Positions 1 to 8,113 of a stretch of DNA of 64,000 nt are shown here, piece after piece (positions within the stretch are counted from its first letter, which is position 1; each line of letters opens with the position of its first letter). The stretch lies in NCBI RefSeq assembly GCF_003261055.1, contig NZ_CP030073.1, positions 2,356,001 to 2,420,000 on the forward strand. The letters are read 5' to 3'. The DNA is from Streptomyces cadmiisoli. GTDB taxonomy: Bacteria; Actinomycetota; Actinomycetes; Streptomycetales; Streptomycetaceae. The translations under genes were made by a program, and so were the position numbers. The notes below the pieces were generated by a model, which did no database searches, was not told the DNA's origin, and worked only from the letters and a program-made list of their open reading frames with translations.

Positions 1-1004
1 ATCTCCCTGCGCGCCTGCGCGTCCGGCGGATCGGCCCGCGCGTCCGGCGGTTCCTCGGCCGGCTCGGCGGCGGCACCCGCGAAGCGGGCTCCGCGCGGGG
101 CGCCATCGGTCGTGGCGACCGGCTCGGGCGGTGCGGGCGGTGCCGGACCCGTCTCCGGCGGTACGACCACGGGTGCGGCCCCGTCGTCGTCGGCCAGGCC
201 GGCGAAGCGGGCGCCGCCGCGCCGGCGTTTGCGCTCCTTGGCGGGACGAGGGGCGGGCGGCGGGTCGTGGGGGGTGGCGGATTCGCGTGCGGCGGCGGGC
301 GCGTCCGGCGTCGAGGGCGGCGCCCCGGACGCCTGGGGATGCCGGGCCGGACGGGGCGACGGGGCCAGGTGGTCCGGTCCGGGCCGCGAGGCGGGGGCGA
401 CGGGACTCTCGGCCCCGTGTCCGCCGCTCCTGGTGTACAGCACCGGCCCCTCCCCCGCGCCGCGCGCCCTGGCCGCGCGCATCCGGCCGTGCGCCGCGCG
501 CCGGTCCAACTCCGCCATGCGGGAGCGCAGTTCGGCACACCGGGCCGAGGCCCGGACGTGGTCGTCACGGGCCCAGGCGAGGTCGACGCGGATGGCGTCG
601 GCGTCCTGCCGGGTGGCGACGCAGGCGAGCCGGCGGTCCAGGTCGGCCAGCCGTTCGGCGGCGTAGCGCTGCTCGCGGAGCATGACGTCGAGCCGGTCGC
701 CGAGGGCGTCGCGTCCGCCGACCCCGGTGTCGTACGCGAGCAGCGCCTCGGCGTGCAGGGGGCGGACCCGCTCCTTCTCCGGGACGGCGACCTCGGGGCC
801 GTACGCCACGGCGAGATCGTCCAGAAGCGCCTCCACCACGTCCCACGGCGGCACCTCCCGCCCGTCGAGGCAGGCGCGCATGCCCTCGGCGTCGCGCTGC
901 CAGAACACCGCGCACCACCCGCCGCGTTGATCCAGGCGGGCCAACAGGCCGTCCAGATAGTTCGCGAACTCCCGTACCCGGGAAGGGTGTTGATCCACTG
1001 CCAT
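1..1004 (-). CDS. Conserved hypothetical protein with coiled-coil-like middle, 5' part only (runs off left edge)
   Basis: The frame opens with ATG at 1004 (MAVDQHPSRVREFANYLDGL), 7 bases after a GGGG-rich stretch that may serve as ribosome binding site, and stays open to base 1, so the C-terminus is missing. Residues 1-110 look like a small globular region with WCAVFWQRDAEGM and VPPWDVVEALLDDLA. Residues 110-175 are charged, arginine-rich helix that could form a coiled coil (RLADLDRRLACVATRQDAD). After about residue 180 the sequence becomes a Pro/Ala/Arg-rich low-complexity tail. I recognise it only as a Streptomyces-type hypothetical protein and assign no function. The long plus-strand frames over this region are shadows of high GC content. 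Confidence 0.75.
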   Translation of the reverse strand, partial: MAVDQHPSRVREFANYLDGLLARLDQRGGWCAVFWQRDAEGMRACLDGREVPPWDVVEALLDDLAVAYGPEVAVPEKERVRPLHAEALLAYDTGVGGRDALGDRLDVMLREQRYAAERLADLDRRLACVATRQDADAIRVDLAWARDDHVRASARCAELRSRMAELDRRAAHGRMRAARARGAGEGPVLYTRSGGHGAESPVAPASRPGPDHLAPSPRPARHPQASGAPPSTPDAPAAARESATPHDPPPAPRPAKERKRRRGGARFAGLADDDGAAPVVVPPETGPAPPAPPEPVATTDGAPRGARFAGAAAEPAEEPPDARADPPDAQARRE

Positions 1005-1131
1005 CGCGCTACCCCCGCAAGACCGGAGCACTACGGCCGGTAGCCAACACCCGCCGTGTTACAGACCGGCTACGGGGAGTTTTCAGGCGGCGGCGCGCCG
1101 CGCCCGGTTAGCCCGTTCCGCGGCGATGGCG

Positions 1132-1383
1132 TCAGACGCCGACCGGTGCGCAGGCTCCGGCCAGTTCGTCCATCGACAGGCCGAGAGCGCGGGCCAGCGC
1201 GGCGACCGTGAAGAACGCGGGCGTCGGGGCGCGGCCGGTCTCGATCTTGCGCAGGGTCTCCGCGGAGACGCCCGCACGCGCGGCCACCTCCGCCATGCTG
1301 CGGCCACCGCGGGCGTCGCGCAGCAGCCGGCCCAGCCGCTCGCCGCGTTCCCGCTCTTCCGGGGTGAGAGGAGTGCGTACCAT
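1132..1383 (-). CDS. XRE-family helix-turn-helix regulator, 83 aa
   Basis: A small DNA-binding protein with a single Cro/C1-type helix-turn-helix. The motif runs over about residues 28-60 (SMAEVAARAGVSAETLRKIETGR), followed by the usual FFTVAALARALGLSMDELA segment. It fills nearly the whole protein, so there is no effector domain. It is divergent from a methionine aminopeptidase gene, with only 32 bases between the two start codons. No Shine-Dalgarno sequence is present. A TAGAAT -10 hexamer (1390-1395, minus strand) ends 6 bases before the ATG, which suggests a leaderless mRNA. I infer it regulates itself and the neighbouring aminopeptidase gene; the target is not shown by sequence. Confidence 0.85.
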   Translation of the reverse strand: MVRTPLTPEERERGERLGRLLRDARGGRSMAEVAARAGVSAETLRKIETGRAPTPAFFTVAALARALGLSMDELAGACAPVGV

Positions 1384-1389
1384 GCCACC

Positions 1390-1408
1390 ATTCTAATACC
1401 GGTATAGT
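1390..1408. promoter_or_regulatory. Overlapping divergent -10 elements with palindrome
   Basis: TAGAAT on the minus strand (1395 to 1390) lies 6 bases before the XRE ATG, and TATAGT on the plus strand (1403-1408) lies 7 bases before the aminopeptidase ATG. Between them is a perfect 10-bp palindrome ATACCGGTAT (1396-1405) that overlaps the plus -10 and abuts the minus -10. A protein bound there would cover both promoters. No -35 consensus is obvious. Confidence 0.55.
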
Positions 1409-1415
1409 AATTGGC

Positions 1416-2183
1416 ATGGTGGAGCTGAAGACAGACACATCGATCGACGCCATGGCGGAGACCGGCCGGATCGTCGGGCGCGCGCTGACCGCCGTCCGCG
1501 AGGCCGCGGACGTGGGCGTCTCCCTGCTGGAACTGGACGAGGTGGCCCGCGCGGTGCTGCGCGACGCGGGCGCGACCTCCCCGTTCCTCGGGTACCGGCC
1601 CTCCTTCGCGCCCACGCCCTTCCCCGCCGTCATCTGCGCCTCGGTGAACGACGCGATCGTGCACGGCATCCCCACCCGGTACCGGCTGCGCGACGGCGAC
1701 CTGGTCTCGATCGACTGCGGGGCCCAACTCAACGGCTGGGCGGGCGACTCGGCCATCAGCTTCGTCGTGGGCCGGCCCCGCGCGGCCGATCTGCGGCTGG
1801 TCGAGACCGCCGAGCGGGCCCTCGCCGCCGGTATCGAGGCGGCGGTCGTCGGCAACCGCATCGGGGACATCGCCCACGCCGTCGGCTCGGTGTGCCGCGC
1901 GGCCGGGTACGGCATCCCGGAGGGCTTCGGCGGCCACGGCATCGGCCGCCGGATGCACGAGGACCCGGGGGTCCCGAACGAGGGCCGCCCCGGCCGCGGT
2001 ATGCCGTTGCGGCACGGCATGGTCCTCGCCATCGAGCCCATGGTCATCGCCGGTGGTCGCGACGGCTACCACGCGGCACCGGACGGCTGGACCCTGTGCA
2101 CCGACGACGGCTCGCGCGCGGCCCACGCCGAGCACACGGTGGCCGTCACGGAGACGGGCCCGCGCATCCTGACGACCCGCTGA
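1416..2183 (+). CDS. map: Type I methionine aminopeptidase
   Basis: Removes the initiator methionine from nascent proteins using two divalent metal ions. The 255-residue protein has the pita-bread fold ligands in order: Asp in VSIDCGAQ (about residue 103), Asp in GWAGDSAIS (about 113), His in GFGGHGIGR (about 177), Glu in VLAIEPMV (about 210) and Glu in HAEHTVAV (about 241). The usual substrate His is seen in NDAIVHGIP. Length is normal for a bacterial enzyme without an N-terminal SH3 or zinc extension. It is not next to ribosomal genes, where the housekeeping map normally sits, so this is probably a second copy. It pairs with a divergent XRE regulator. The ATG follows the TATAGT -10 by 7 bases and no SD is visible, so translation may be leaderless. 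Confidence 0.93.
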   Translation: MVELKTDTSIDAMAETGRIVGRALTAVREAADVGVSLLELDEVARAVLRDAGATSPFLGYRPSFAPTPFPAVICASVNDAIVHGIPTRYRLRDGDLVSIDCGAQLNGWAGDSAISFVVGRPRAADLRLVETAERALAAGIEAAVVGNRIGDIAHAVGSVCRAAGYGIPEGFGGHGIGRRMHEDPGVPNEGRPGRGMPLRHGMVLAIEPMVIAGGRDGYHAAPDGWTLCTDDGSRAAHAEHTVAVTETGPRILTTR

Positions 2184-2612
2184 ACGTCACGCGCCGCGAG
2201 GAACGGCGGGGGGTGCGGCGCGCACGAACGGCCGGGGCTCGGGCGCGCGGGGGCGGGAACGGCCGGGGCGGCGCGGGATTCGATCGGGCTCGGTGCGGGG
2301 TCTTGGATCGGGCCCGGTGCGGGGTACGGCGGCACGCGTGCGAGGTGCGTCGGGGCCGCGGCGCGGGGGGCGGCGGGCGCCCGACGCGGCGGCGCGGGGC
2401 GGCGAGCGAGCAGCGGTCGACCGGCGCCGAAGGTGCCCGACGGCATCGATCGTGCGAAGGTGTTCTACGAGCCCGCCCAGATGTGACCGGGACACGTCCG
2501 GGCACCCGCGTCCGTACCGGCACGTCGAGTACACAGGGCGTCCCGGGCGTTTCCCCGCGTGCCGGGTTCCGCCCGCGGGGGCACCCCTCCGGGACACCTG
2601 GAACGGAAGGCC
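2184..2612. other. Non-coding interval between map and clpC-like gene
   Basis: About 430 bases with no credible gene; the many open frames on both strands lack family similarity and conflict in frame. It contains a short imperfect tandem repeat of 20 bases (GATCGGGCTCGGTGCGGGGT at 2282-2301 and 2306-2325, one mismatch, period 24). I see no CIRCE (TTAGCACTC) or HspR (CTTGAGT-N7-ACTCAAG) element ahead of the clpC-like gene. Confidence 0.5.
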
Positions 2613-5150
2613 ATGACCAGCGGCTTCAGCGGCCCAGAGGGCTACGACGACTCGGATCCCTTCGGCGAATTCCTGGCCCGCTTCTTCAGCGGTCCGCGTC
2701 CCGGTCCGCGGCGGGTCGACATCGGGCGGCTGCTCAGCCAGCCGGCCCGGGATCTGGTGCGCAGCGCCGCCCAGTACGCCGCCGAGCACGGCAGCCGCGA
2801 CCTGGACACCCAGCATCTGCTGCGGGCCGCGCTCACCACCGAACCGACCCGCAGCCTGCTCAGCCGCTCCGGCGCCGATCCCGACTCCCTGGCGTCGGAG
2901 ATCGACGAGCGCTCCGGCCCGGTGCAGCACCCGCAGGGCGAGGCGCCCCCGCCCACCTCGCTGGCCCTCACCCCGGCCGTCAAACGCGCCCTGCTGGACG
3001 CGCACGACCTGGCCCGGGCGAGCGGCACCGGCTACATCAACCCCGAGCACGTGCTCACCGCCCTGGCCGCCAACCCGGACTCCGCCGCCGGGCACATCCT
3101 CAACGCGGCCCGTTTCGCGCCCGACGGACTGCCGCCGGAGGCGGCGGAGTCCGCCCAGACCCGTACCGAACGCCCCCGGGCCTCCTCGACGCCGACCCTC
3201 GACAAGTACGGCCGGGACCTGACCGACCTGGCGCGCCAGGGCGGGATCGACCCGGTGATCGGCCGGGACGAGGAGATCGAGCAGACCATCGAGGTGCTCT
3301 CCCGGCGCGGCAAGAACAACCCGGTGCTCATCGGCGACGCGGGTGTCGGCAAGACGGCGATCGTGGAGGGCCTGGCCCAGCGGATCGCCGACGGCGACGT
3401 GCCCGACGTGCTGACCGGGCGCCGTGTGGTCGCCCTGGACCTGACCGGCGTGGTCGCGGGCACCCGCTACCGGGGCGACTTCGAGGAACGGATGAACAAC
3501 ATCGTGGGCGAGATCCGCGCCCACTCCGACCAGCTGATCATCTTCATCGACGAGTTGCACACCGTGGTGGGCGCGGGCGGGGGCGGCGAGAGCGGCTCCA
3601 TGGACGCCGGCAACATCCTCAAGCCGGCGCTGGCCCGCGGTGAGCTGCACATCGTCGGCGCCACCACGCTGGAGGAGTACCGCAGGATCGAGAAGGACGC
3701 CGCCCTCGCCCGCCGCTTCCAGCCGATCCTGGTCCCCGAGCCGACCACCGCCGACGCCATGGAGATCCTGCGCGGGCTGCGCGACCGCTACGAGGCCCAC
3801 CACCAGGTCCGCTACACCGACGAGGCGCTGATGGCCGCCGTCGACCTGTCCGACCGCTACCTGACCGACCGCCGTCTGCCCGACAAGGCGATCGACCTGA
3901 TCGACCAGGCCGGGGCGCGGGTGCGGCTGCGGGCCCGCACCAAGGGCACGGACGTACGGGCCATGGAGCGGGAGGCCGAGCAGCTGACCCGGGACAAGGA
4001 CCAGGCGGTCGCGGACGAGAGTTACGAGCAGGCCGTGCGACTGCGCGACCGGATCACGGACCTGAAGCAGCGCATCGCCCTGGCCACCGGCGACGGGGAG
4101 GCCGACGAGGGGCAGCACCTGGAGGTCACCGCGGAGGCGATCGCCGAGGTCGTGTCCCGGGTGACCGGCATCCCGGTGAGCCGTCTGACCGAGGAGGAGA
4201 AGGACCGGCTGCTCGGCCTGGAGGACCATCTGCACCAGCGGGTGGTCGGCCAGGAGGAAGCGGTCCGCGTCGTCGCCGACGCCGTGCTGCGCTCCCGCGC
4301 GGGACTGTCCAGCCCCGCCCGGCCGATCGGCAGCTTCCTGTTCCTCGGTCCGACCGGTGTCGGCAAGACCGAACTGGCCCGTGCGCTCGCCGAGGCGCTG
4401 TTCGGCAGCGAGGACCGGATGGTCCGTCTGGACATGAGCGAGTACCAGGAGCGGCACACCGTCAGCCGGCTGGTCGGCGCCCCGCCCGGCTACGTCGGGC
4501 ACGAGGAGGCCGGCCAGCTCACCGAGGTCGTACGCCGGTACCCGTACTCACTGCTTCTGCTGGACGAGGTGGAGAAGGCGCACCCGGACGTCTTCAACAT
4601 CCTCCTCCAGGTCCTCGACGACGGCCGTCTCACCGACTCGCAGGGCCGCACGGTGGACTTCACCAACACGGTCATCGTGATGACCAGCAACCTCGGCTCC
4701 GAGGCGATCACCCGGCGCGGTGCCGGCATCGGCTTCGGATCGGGCGGCGCGGAGGCCGACGAGGAGGCACGCCGCGAGCAGATCCTGCGTCCGCTGCGCG
4801 AGCACTTCCGTCCGGAGTTCCTGAACCGCATCGACGAGATCGTCGTCTTCCGCCAGCTCACCCCGGAGCAGTTGCACCGGATCACCAACCTGCTGCTGGA
4901 AGGCACGCGGCGGCTGATGCACGCGCAGGGCATCACCATCGACTTCACCGACCCGGCCGTCGACTGGCTGGCCCGCGAGGGCTACCAGCCCGAGTACGGC
5001 GCCCGCCCGCTGCGCCGCACGATCCAGCGCGAGGTCGACAACCGGCTCTCCCGGCTGCTCCTGGACGGCACGGTGACCGAGGACGACCGGGTGATCGTGG
5101 ACGTGACGGACGAACGACTCGCCTTCCGCACGGAGCGCACGGCGGCCTAG
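2613..5150 (+). CDS. ClpC-like AAA+ ATP-dependent unfoldase (Clp protease ATPase subunit)
   Basis: A class I Clp/Hsp100 ATPase that would unfold substrates and feed them to ClpP. The ATG at 2613 is chosen because GGAAGG lies 6 bases upstream; the frame extends further 5' without a good site. Domains of the 845-residue protein: Clp N-terminal repeats (about 40-165), AAA-1 with Walker [10 protein letters not shown] (about 242) and Walker [11 protein letters not shown], a short middle domain with a UVR-like segment ([19 protein letters not shown]), and AAA-2 with GPTGVGKTE (about 579) and [19 protein letters not shown] loop near residue 704 matches the IGF/LGF ClpP-docking loop. It differs from the essential ClpC in its N-terminal leader rich in Gly, Phe and Asp, so it is probably a paralogue. 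No heat-shock operator is seen. Confidence 0.9.
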   Translation: MTSGFSGPEGYDDSDPFGEFLARFFSGPRPGPRRVDIGRLLSQPARDLVRSAAQYAAEHGSRDLDTQHLLRAALTTEPTRSLLSRSGADPDSLASEIDERSGPVQHPQGEAPPPTSLALTPAVKRALLDAHDLARASGTGYINPEHVLTALAANPDSAAGHILNAARFAPDGLPPEAAESAQTRTERPRASSTPTLDKYGRDLTDLARQGGIDPVIGRDEEIEQTIEVLSRRGKNNPVLIGDAGVGKTAIVEGLAQRIADGDVPDVLTGRRVVALDLTGVVAGTRYRGDFEERMNNIVGEIRAHSDQLIIFIDELHTVVGAGGGGESGSMDAGNILKPALARGELHIVGATTLEEYRRIEKDAALARRFQPILVPEPTTADAMEILRGLRDRYEAHHQVRYTDEALMAAVDLSDRYLTDRRLPDKAIDLIDQAGARVRLRARTKGTDVRAMEREAEQLTRDKDQAVADESYEQAVRLRDRITDLKQRIALATGDGEADEGQHLEVTAEAIAEVVSRVTGIPVSRLTEEEKDRLLGLEDHLHQRVVGQEEAVRVVADAVLRSRAGLSSPARPIGSFLFLGPTGVGKTELARALAEALFGSEDRMVRLDMSEYQERHTVSRLVGAPPGYVGHEEAGQLTEVVRRYPYSLLLLDEVEKAHPDVFNILLQVLDDGRLTDSQGRTVDFTNTVIVMTSNLGSEAITRRGAGIGFGSGGAEADEEARREQILRPLREHFRPEFLNRIDEIVVFRQLTPEQLHRITNLLLEGTRRLMHAQGITIDFTDPAVDWLAREGYQPEYGARPLRRTIQREVDNRLSRLLLDGTVTEDDRVIVDVTDERLAFRTERTAA

Positions 5151-5209
5151 AGCCTGTCCGCCCGCGCTGCCGGACGATTCCCGTCCGCCCCGCGTCCCGC
5201 CCCGGGCCG

Positions 5210-5238
5210 GCCTGCCTCGCACCCCGGGCCGGGCAGGC
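5210..5238. terminator. Possible bidirectional terminator between convergent clpC-like and ggt
   Basis: Inverted repeat GCCTGCC (5210-5216) and GGCAGGC (5232-5238) with a 15-base GC-rich loop, between the ends of two convergent genes. There is no T-run, as usual in Streptomyces. Confidence 0.45.
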
Positions 5239-5292
5239 GTGCCCCGGAGCCGGGCCCCGGGGACGGGTGTGCCCCGTCGCCGGTCCCGGCGC

Positions 5293-7092
5293 TCATCGCG
5301 CCGGCCGCACCACCATCGCCGAACCGCCGCCGCGCCGTACCTTCTCCGCGGCCGCCAGCCACTTCCCGTCCGGCAGCCGCTGCACGGCCGTGGCGGCGCC
5401 GATCTCCGGGTTGAGCCGGAAGGAGTGCCCGAGGGCCTCCAGCTGCTTCCTCAGCGGGCTGTCGTACAGGCCGGGTTCGAGTTCGGTCTGGGCGGCGTTG
5501 CGCTGACTGGCGCGCGGCGCGGCGATCGCGTCGACGAGCGGCAGCCCCCGGTCGAGGAACCCGGTCAGCGTCTGGAGCACCGTGGTGATGATGGTCGCGC
5601 CACCGGGAGTGCCGAGCGCGACGACCGGCCTGGCCCGCTGGTCCAGCACGATCGTCGGCGCCATGGACGACCTCGGCCGCTTGCCGGGGCCGGGCAGGTT
5701 CGGATCGTGCACGGCCGGGTTGGCGGCGGCGAAGGAGAAGTCGGTCAGCTCGTTGTTGAGGATGAAGCCGCGGTCGGGGACGGTGATGCCGCTGCCGCCG
5801 GTCTGCTCGATGGTGAGGGTGTAGGCGACGACGTTGCCCCACTTGTCGGCCACCGTCAGATGCGTGGTGCTCTCGCCCTCGTAGGTCGTCGGCGCGGCCT
5901 TCCCGCCGGTGGCGCAGCGCGCCGGGTGGCGCGGGTCGCCGGGCGCGAGCGGGCTGGTGAGGACGGCGTCGTCCTTGATCAGGCAGGCGCGGGAGTCGGC
6001 GTACCGCTGCGAGAGCAGTTCCTTCGTCGGTACGTCCTCGAAGGCGGGGTCGCCGACCCAGCGCCCCCGGTCGGCGAACGCGATCCGGCTCGCCTCGATG
6101 TAGCGGTGCAGGTACTGGACGTCGCTCGCCTTGGACAGGTCGCGGCCTTCGAGGATGTTCAGGGCCTCGCCGACCGTCGTACCGCCGGAGGAGGAGGGCG
6201 CGATGGAGTAGACGCCGAGGCCGCGGTAGGTGGTCCTGGTGGGTGCCTGGAGCTTGGCGCGGTACACCGCGAGGTCCTTGTCCGACAGCTCTCCCGGGCG
6301 GGCGTTCCAGCCCGAGTCCGGGTCCACCGGGGGCTTGTTGACGGTGTCGACGATGTCGTCGCCGATGTCACCGCGGTAGATCGCGCCGACGCCCTCGCGG
6401 CCCAGTTGCCGGTAGGTGCGGGCGAGATCGGGGTTCTTGAAGGTGGAGCCGACGACGGGCAGTTCGCCGCCGGGCAGGAACAGCTCGGCGGTGTCCGGGA
6501 AGTAGCGGAACCGGGTCTCGTTGGCGGCGGTCTGCGCGCGGAAGGTGGAGTCGACGGTGAAGCCGTCCCGGGCGAGGCGCTCGGCCGGGTCGAGCAGGGT
6601 GGCGAGCCGCTTGCTGCCCCACTTGTCGAGCGCCGTCCGCCAGGTGGCGGGGGTGCCCGGCGTGCCGACGGCCAGTCCGCTGCTGACGGCGTCGGCGAAG
6701 GCGAGCGGCTTGCCGTTCTCCTGGAACAGCTCCGAGTCGGCGCTCAGCGGGGCGGTCTCGCGGCCGTCGACGGTGTGCACCGTCCGGGACCTGGCGTCGT
6801 AGTAGACGAAGTAGCCGCCTCCGCCGATGCCGGCCGAGTAGGGCTCGGTGACGCCCAGGGCGGCGGCGGTGGCGACGGCCGCGTCGACGGCGTTGCCGCC
6901 CTTCTTCAGCACCTCGATACCGGCCGCGGAGGCGTCCGCGTCGACACTCGCGACCGCGCCGCCGTGACCGACGGCCACCGGGACCTTCTCCGCGGGTGCG
7001 GTCGCCGGGGCCGGTGGCGCGGCCGCGCCCACCGAGACCACCGCGGCCGACACCGCGAGGACCGTCAGATTCCGCACGACAGGGCGACGCAT
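5293..7092 (-). CDS. ggt: Secreted gamma-glutamyltransferase
   Basis: Hydrolyses or transfers the gamma-glutamyl group of glutathione and related peptides outside the membrane. The 599-residue proenzyme starts with a signal peptide (MRRPVVRNLTVLAVSAAVV, cleavage after a region of Ala/Pro). Family signatures include GGNAVDAAVATAAALGVTEP and SAGIGGGGYFVYY. The autocatalytic site is TTHLTVADKWGN, with the nucleophilic Thr at about residue 409 becoming the N-terminus of the small subunit. GSGITVPDRGFILNNEL and GGATIITTVLQ are conserved small-subunit segments. I prefer ATG at 7092 over GTG at 7098: GGAGG ends 5 bases before the ATG but would touch the GTG. The gene is monocistronic and convergent with the clpC-like gene. 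Confidence 0.93.
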   Translation of the reverse strand: MRRPVVRNLTVLAVSAAVVSVGAAAPPAPATAPAEKVPVAVGHGGAVASVDADASAAGIEVLKKGGNAVDAAVATAAALGVTEPYSAGIGGGGYFVYYDARSRTVHTVDGRETAPLSADSELFQENGKPLAFADAVSSGLAVGTPGTPATWRTALDKWGSKRLATLLDPAERLARDGFTVDSTFRAQTAANETRFRYFPDTAELFLPGGELPVVGSTFKNPDLARTYRQLGREGVGAIYRGDIGDDIVDTVNKPPVDPDSGWNARPGELSDKDLAVYRAKLQAPTRTTYRGLGVYSIAPSSSGGTTVGEALNILEGRDLSKASDVQYLHRYIEASRIAFADRGRWVGDPAFEDVPTKELLSQRYADSRACLIKDDAVLTSPLAPGDPRHPARCATGGKAAPTTYEGESTTHLTVADKWGNVVAYTLTIEQTGGSGITVPDRGFILNNELTDFSFAAANPAVHDPNLPGPGKRPRSSMAPTIVLDQRARPVVALGTPGGATIITTVLQTLTGFLDRGLPLVDAIAAPRASQRNAAQTELEPGLYDSPLRKQLEALGHSFRLNPEIGAATAVQRLPDGKWLAAAEKVRRGGGSAMVVRPAR

Positions 7093-7242
7093 CCGCACCT
7101 CCAGTCAGGGACCGTCCGCGCAGCCTATTCCATTGCCATGCCCCCGTCATGAGTACCGCGTCCGGCCCGGCGCAAACCCCTCACCCGGCCCGGCGCAAAC
7201 CCTTCGAACACGGTTTCCCCGCGCCCGCTACCATGCGCGCCC

Positions 7243-7998
7243 ATGAATGACGACCTGCGCAACATCGTCCTCGGCGTGACAGCGGCCGGCCTCAGCGCGA
7301 TGATCGGCTGGCTCGCCCGCACCTACTTCTGGAAGCGCAGGCTGCGCCGGAAGCAGGCGTTCTTCGGGCTGCCCGACAACTCCGAGTCGCTGCTGGTGGT
7401 GAACCGCGACGCGGGCGGCCCGGAGCTGACCGTGACGCGCCACGACGTCTTCGCCCTGCTGGAACTCTCCGCACTGATCAAGGACTGCAACGCGAACGCC
7501 CAGGTCGTACCGCACGACGCGACCCAGCAGGGCTTCGGCGAGCGCACCGAGTTCTGTGTCGGCGGACCGGCCTCCAACCGCCGGATGGCCGCGCATCTGC
7601 ACAGTCTGATGCCCGGGGTGCGGATCAACGTCGACGCGGAACCGGGGCCGGACCGCGGCGCGTTCCAGATCGGCAGCGAGCGCTACCGGCTGGAGGCGGG
7701 CAGAAGCGAGTACGTACTGCTCGCGCGGCTGACCGCGGGCCGCAAGGACGGCGCGCGGCCGGTGTTCCTGTTCTGCGGCCAGCGCGCGATCACCAACCAG
7801 GCGGCGACCCGCTACCTGGCCCGCAACCACGAACGGCTGGCCAGGAAGCACGGCAACAGCACCTTCGCCCTGCTGCTGAAGGTGGTCAACTCGCAGGCCT
7901 ACGGCCCGGACGTCGTCGAAGTGGTCGCGGACGTGACACGTGCCGCCCTGGCCCCGATACCGGCGGCGGCGCCCGACGCCGCGCAGAGCGCCTCCTAG
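7243..7998 (+). CDS. Membrane-anchored conserved hypothetical protein
   Basis: A 251-residue protein of unknown function. One hydrophobic segment at residues 6-27 (NIVLGVTAAGLSAMIGWLA) followed by a basic stretch WKRRLRRK suggests an N-in signal anchor. The soluble part has FGLPDNSESLLVVNRD, an alpha/beta region with FLFCGQRAITNQAATRYLARN and a C-terminal Ala/Pro tail. I know it only as a conserved actinobacterial hypothetical. The ATG follows a TACCAT -10-like hexamer (7229-7234) by 8 bases without an SD, which suggests a leaderless mRNA. Confidence 0.75.
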   Translation: MNDDLRNIVLGVTAAGLSAMIGWLARTYFWKRRLRRKQAFFGLPDNSESLLVVNRDAGGPELTVTRHDVFALLELSALIKDCNANAQVVPHDATQQGFGERTEFCVGGPASNRRMAAHLHSLMPGVRINVDAEPGPDRGAFQIGSERYRLEAGRSEYVLLARLTAGRKDGARPVFLFCGQRAITNQAATRYLARNHERLARKHGNSTFALLLKVVNSQAYGPDVVEVVADVTRAALAPIPAAAPDAAQSAS

Positions 7999-8019
7999 CT
8001 TCTGCGCGTTTCAATGATT

Positions 8020-8035
8020 GTTACTTTCACGTAAC
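8020..8035. promoter_or_regulatory. Inverted repeat upstream of secreted hydrolase gene
   Basis: GTTAC (8020-8024) and GTAAC (8031-8035) form a 16-base inverted repeat in an unusually AT-rich stretch (8005-8045), about 80 bases before the GTG at 8114. It is a candidate operator; no protein is implied by the sequence. Confidence 0.35.
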
Positions 8036-8113
8036 TTACCGACGGGTTACCCGGCTTGGAACGGCGAGGCTACCGTCGGGTCACTTTGCACCGGCACAAG
8101 TGAGGAGTGACCC

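Noticed and set aside
112..1043. Three long plus-strand frames over the first kilobase
   Set aside because: They are Arg/Pro/Gly-rich shadows of the minus-strand gene that opens at 1004; they lack SD sites and family motifs.
2282..2325. Tandem 20-bp repeat before the clpC-like gene as a heat-shock operator
   Set aside because: It is a direct, not inverted, repeat 290 bases before the start and does not match HspR or CIRCE consensus.
2187..4502. A 771-residue minus-strand frame across clpC-like gene
   Set aside because: It is antisense to a clear AAA+ gene and has the Val/Gly/Leu/Gln/Asp composition typical of GC-rich antisense frames.
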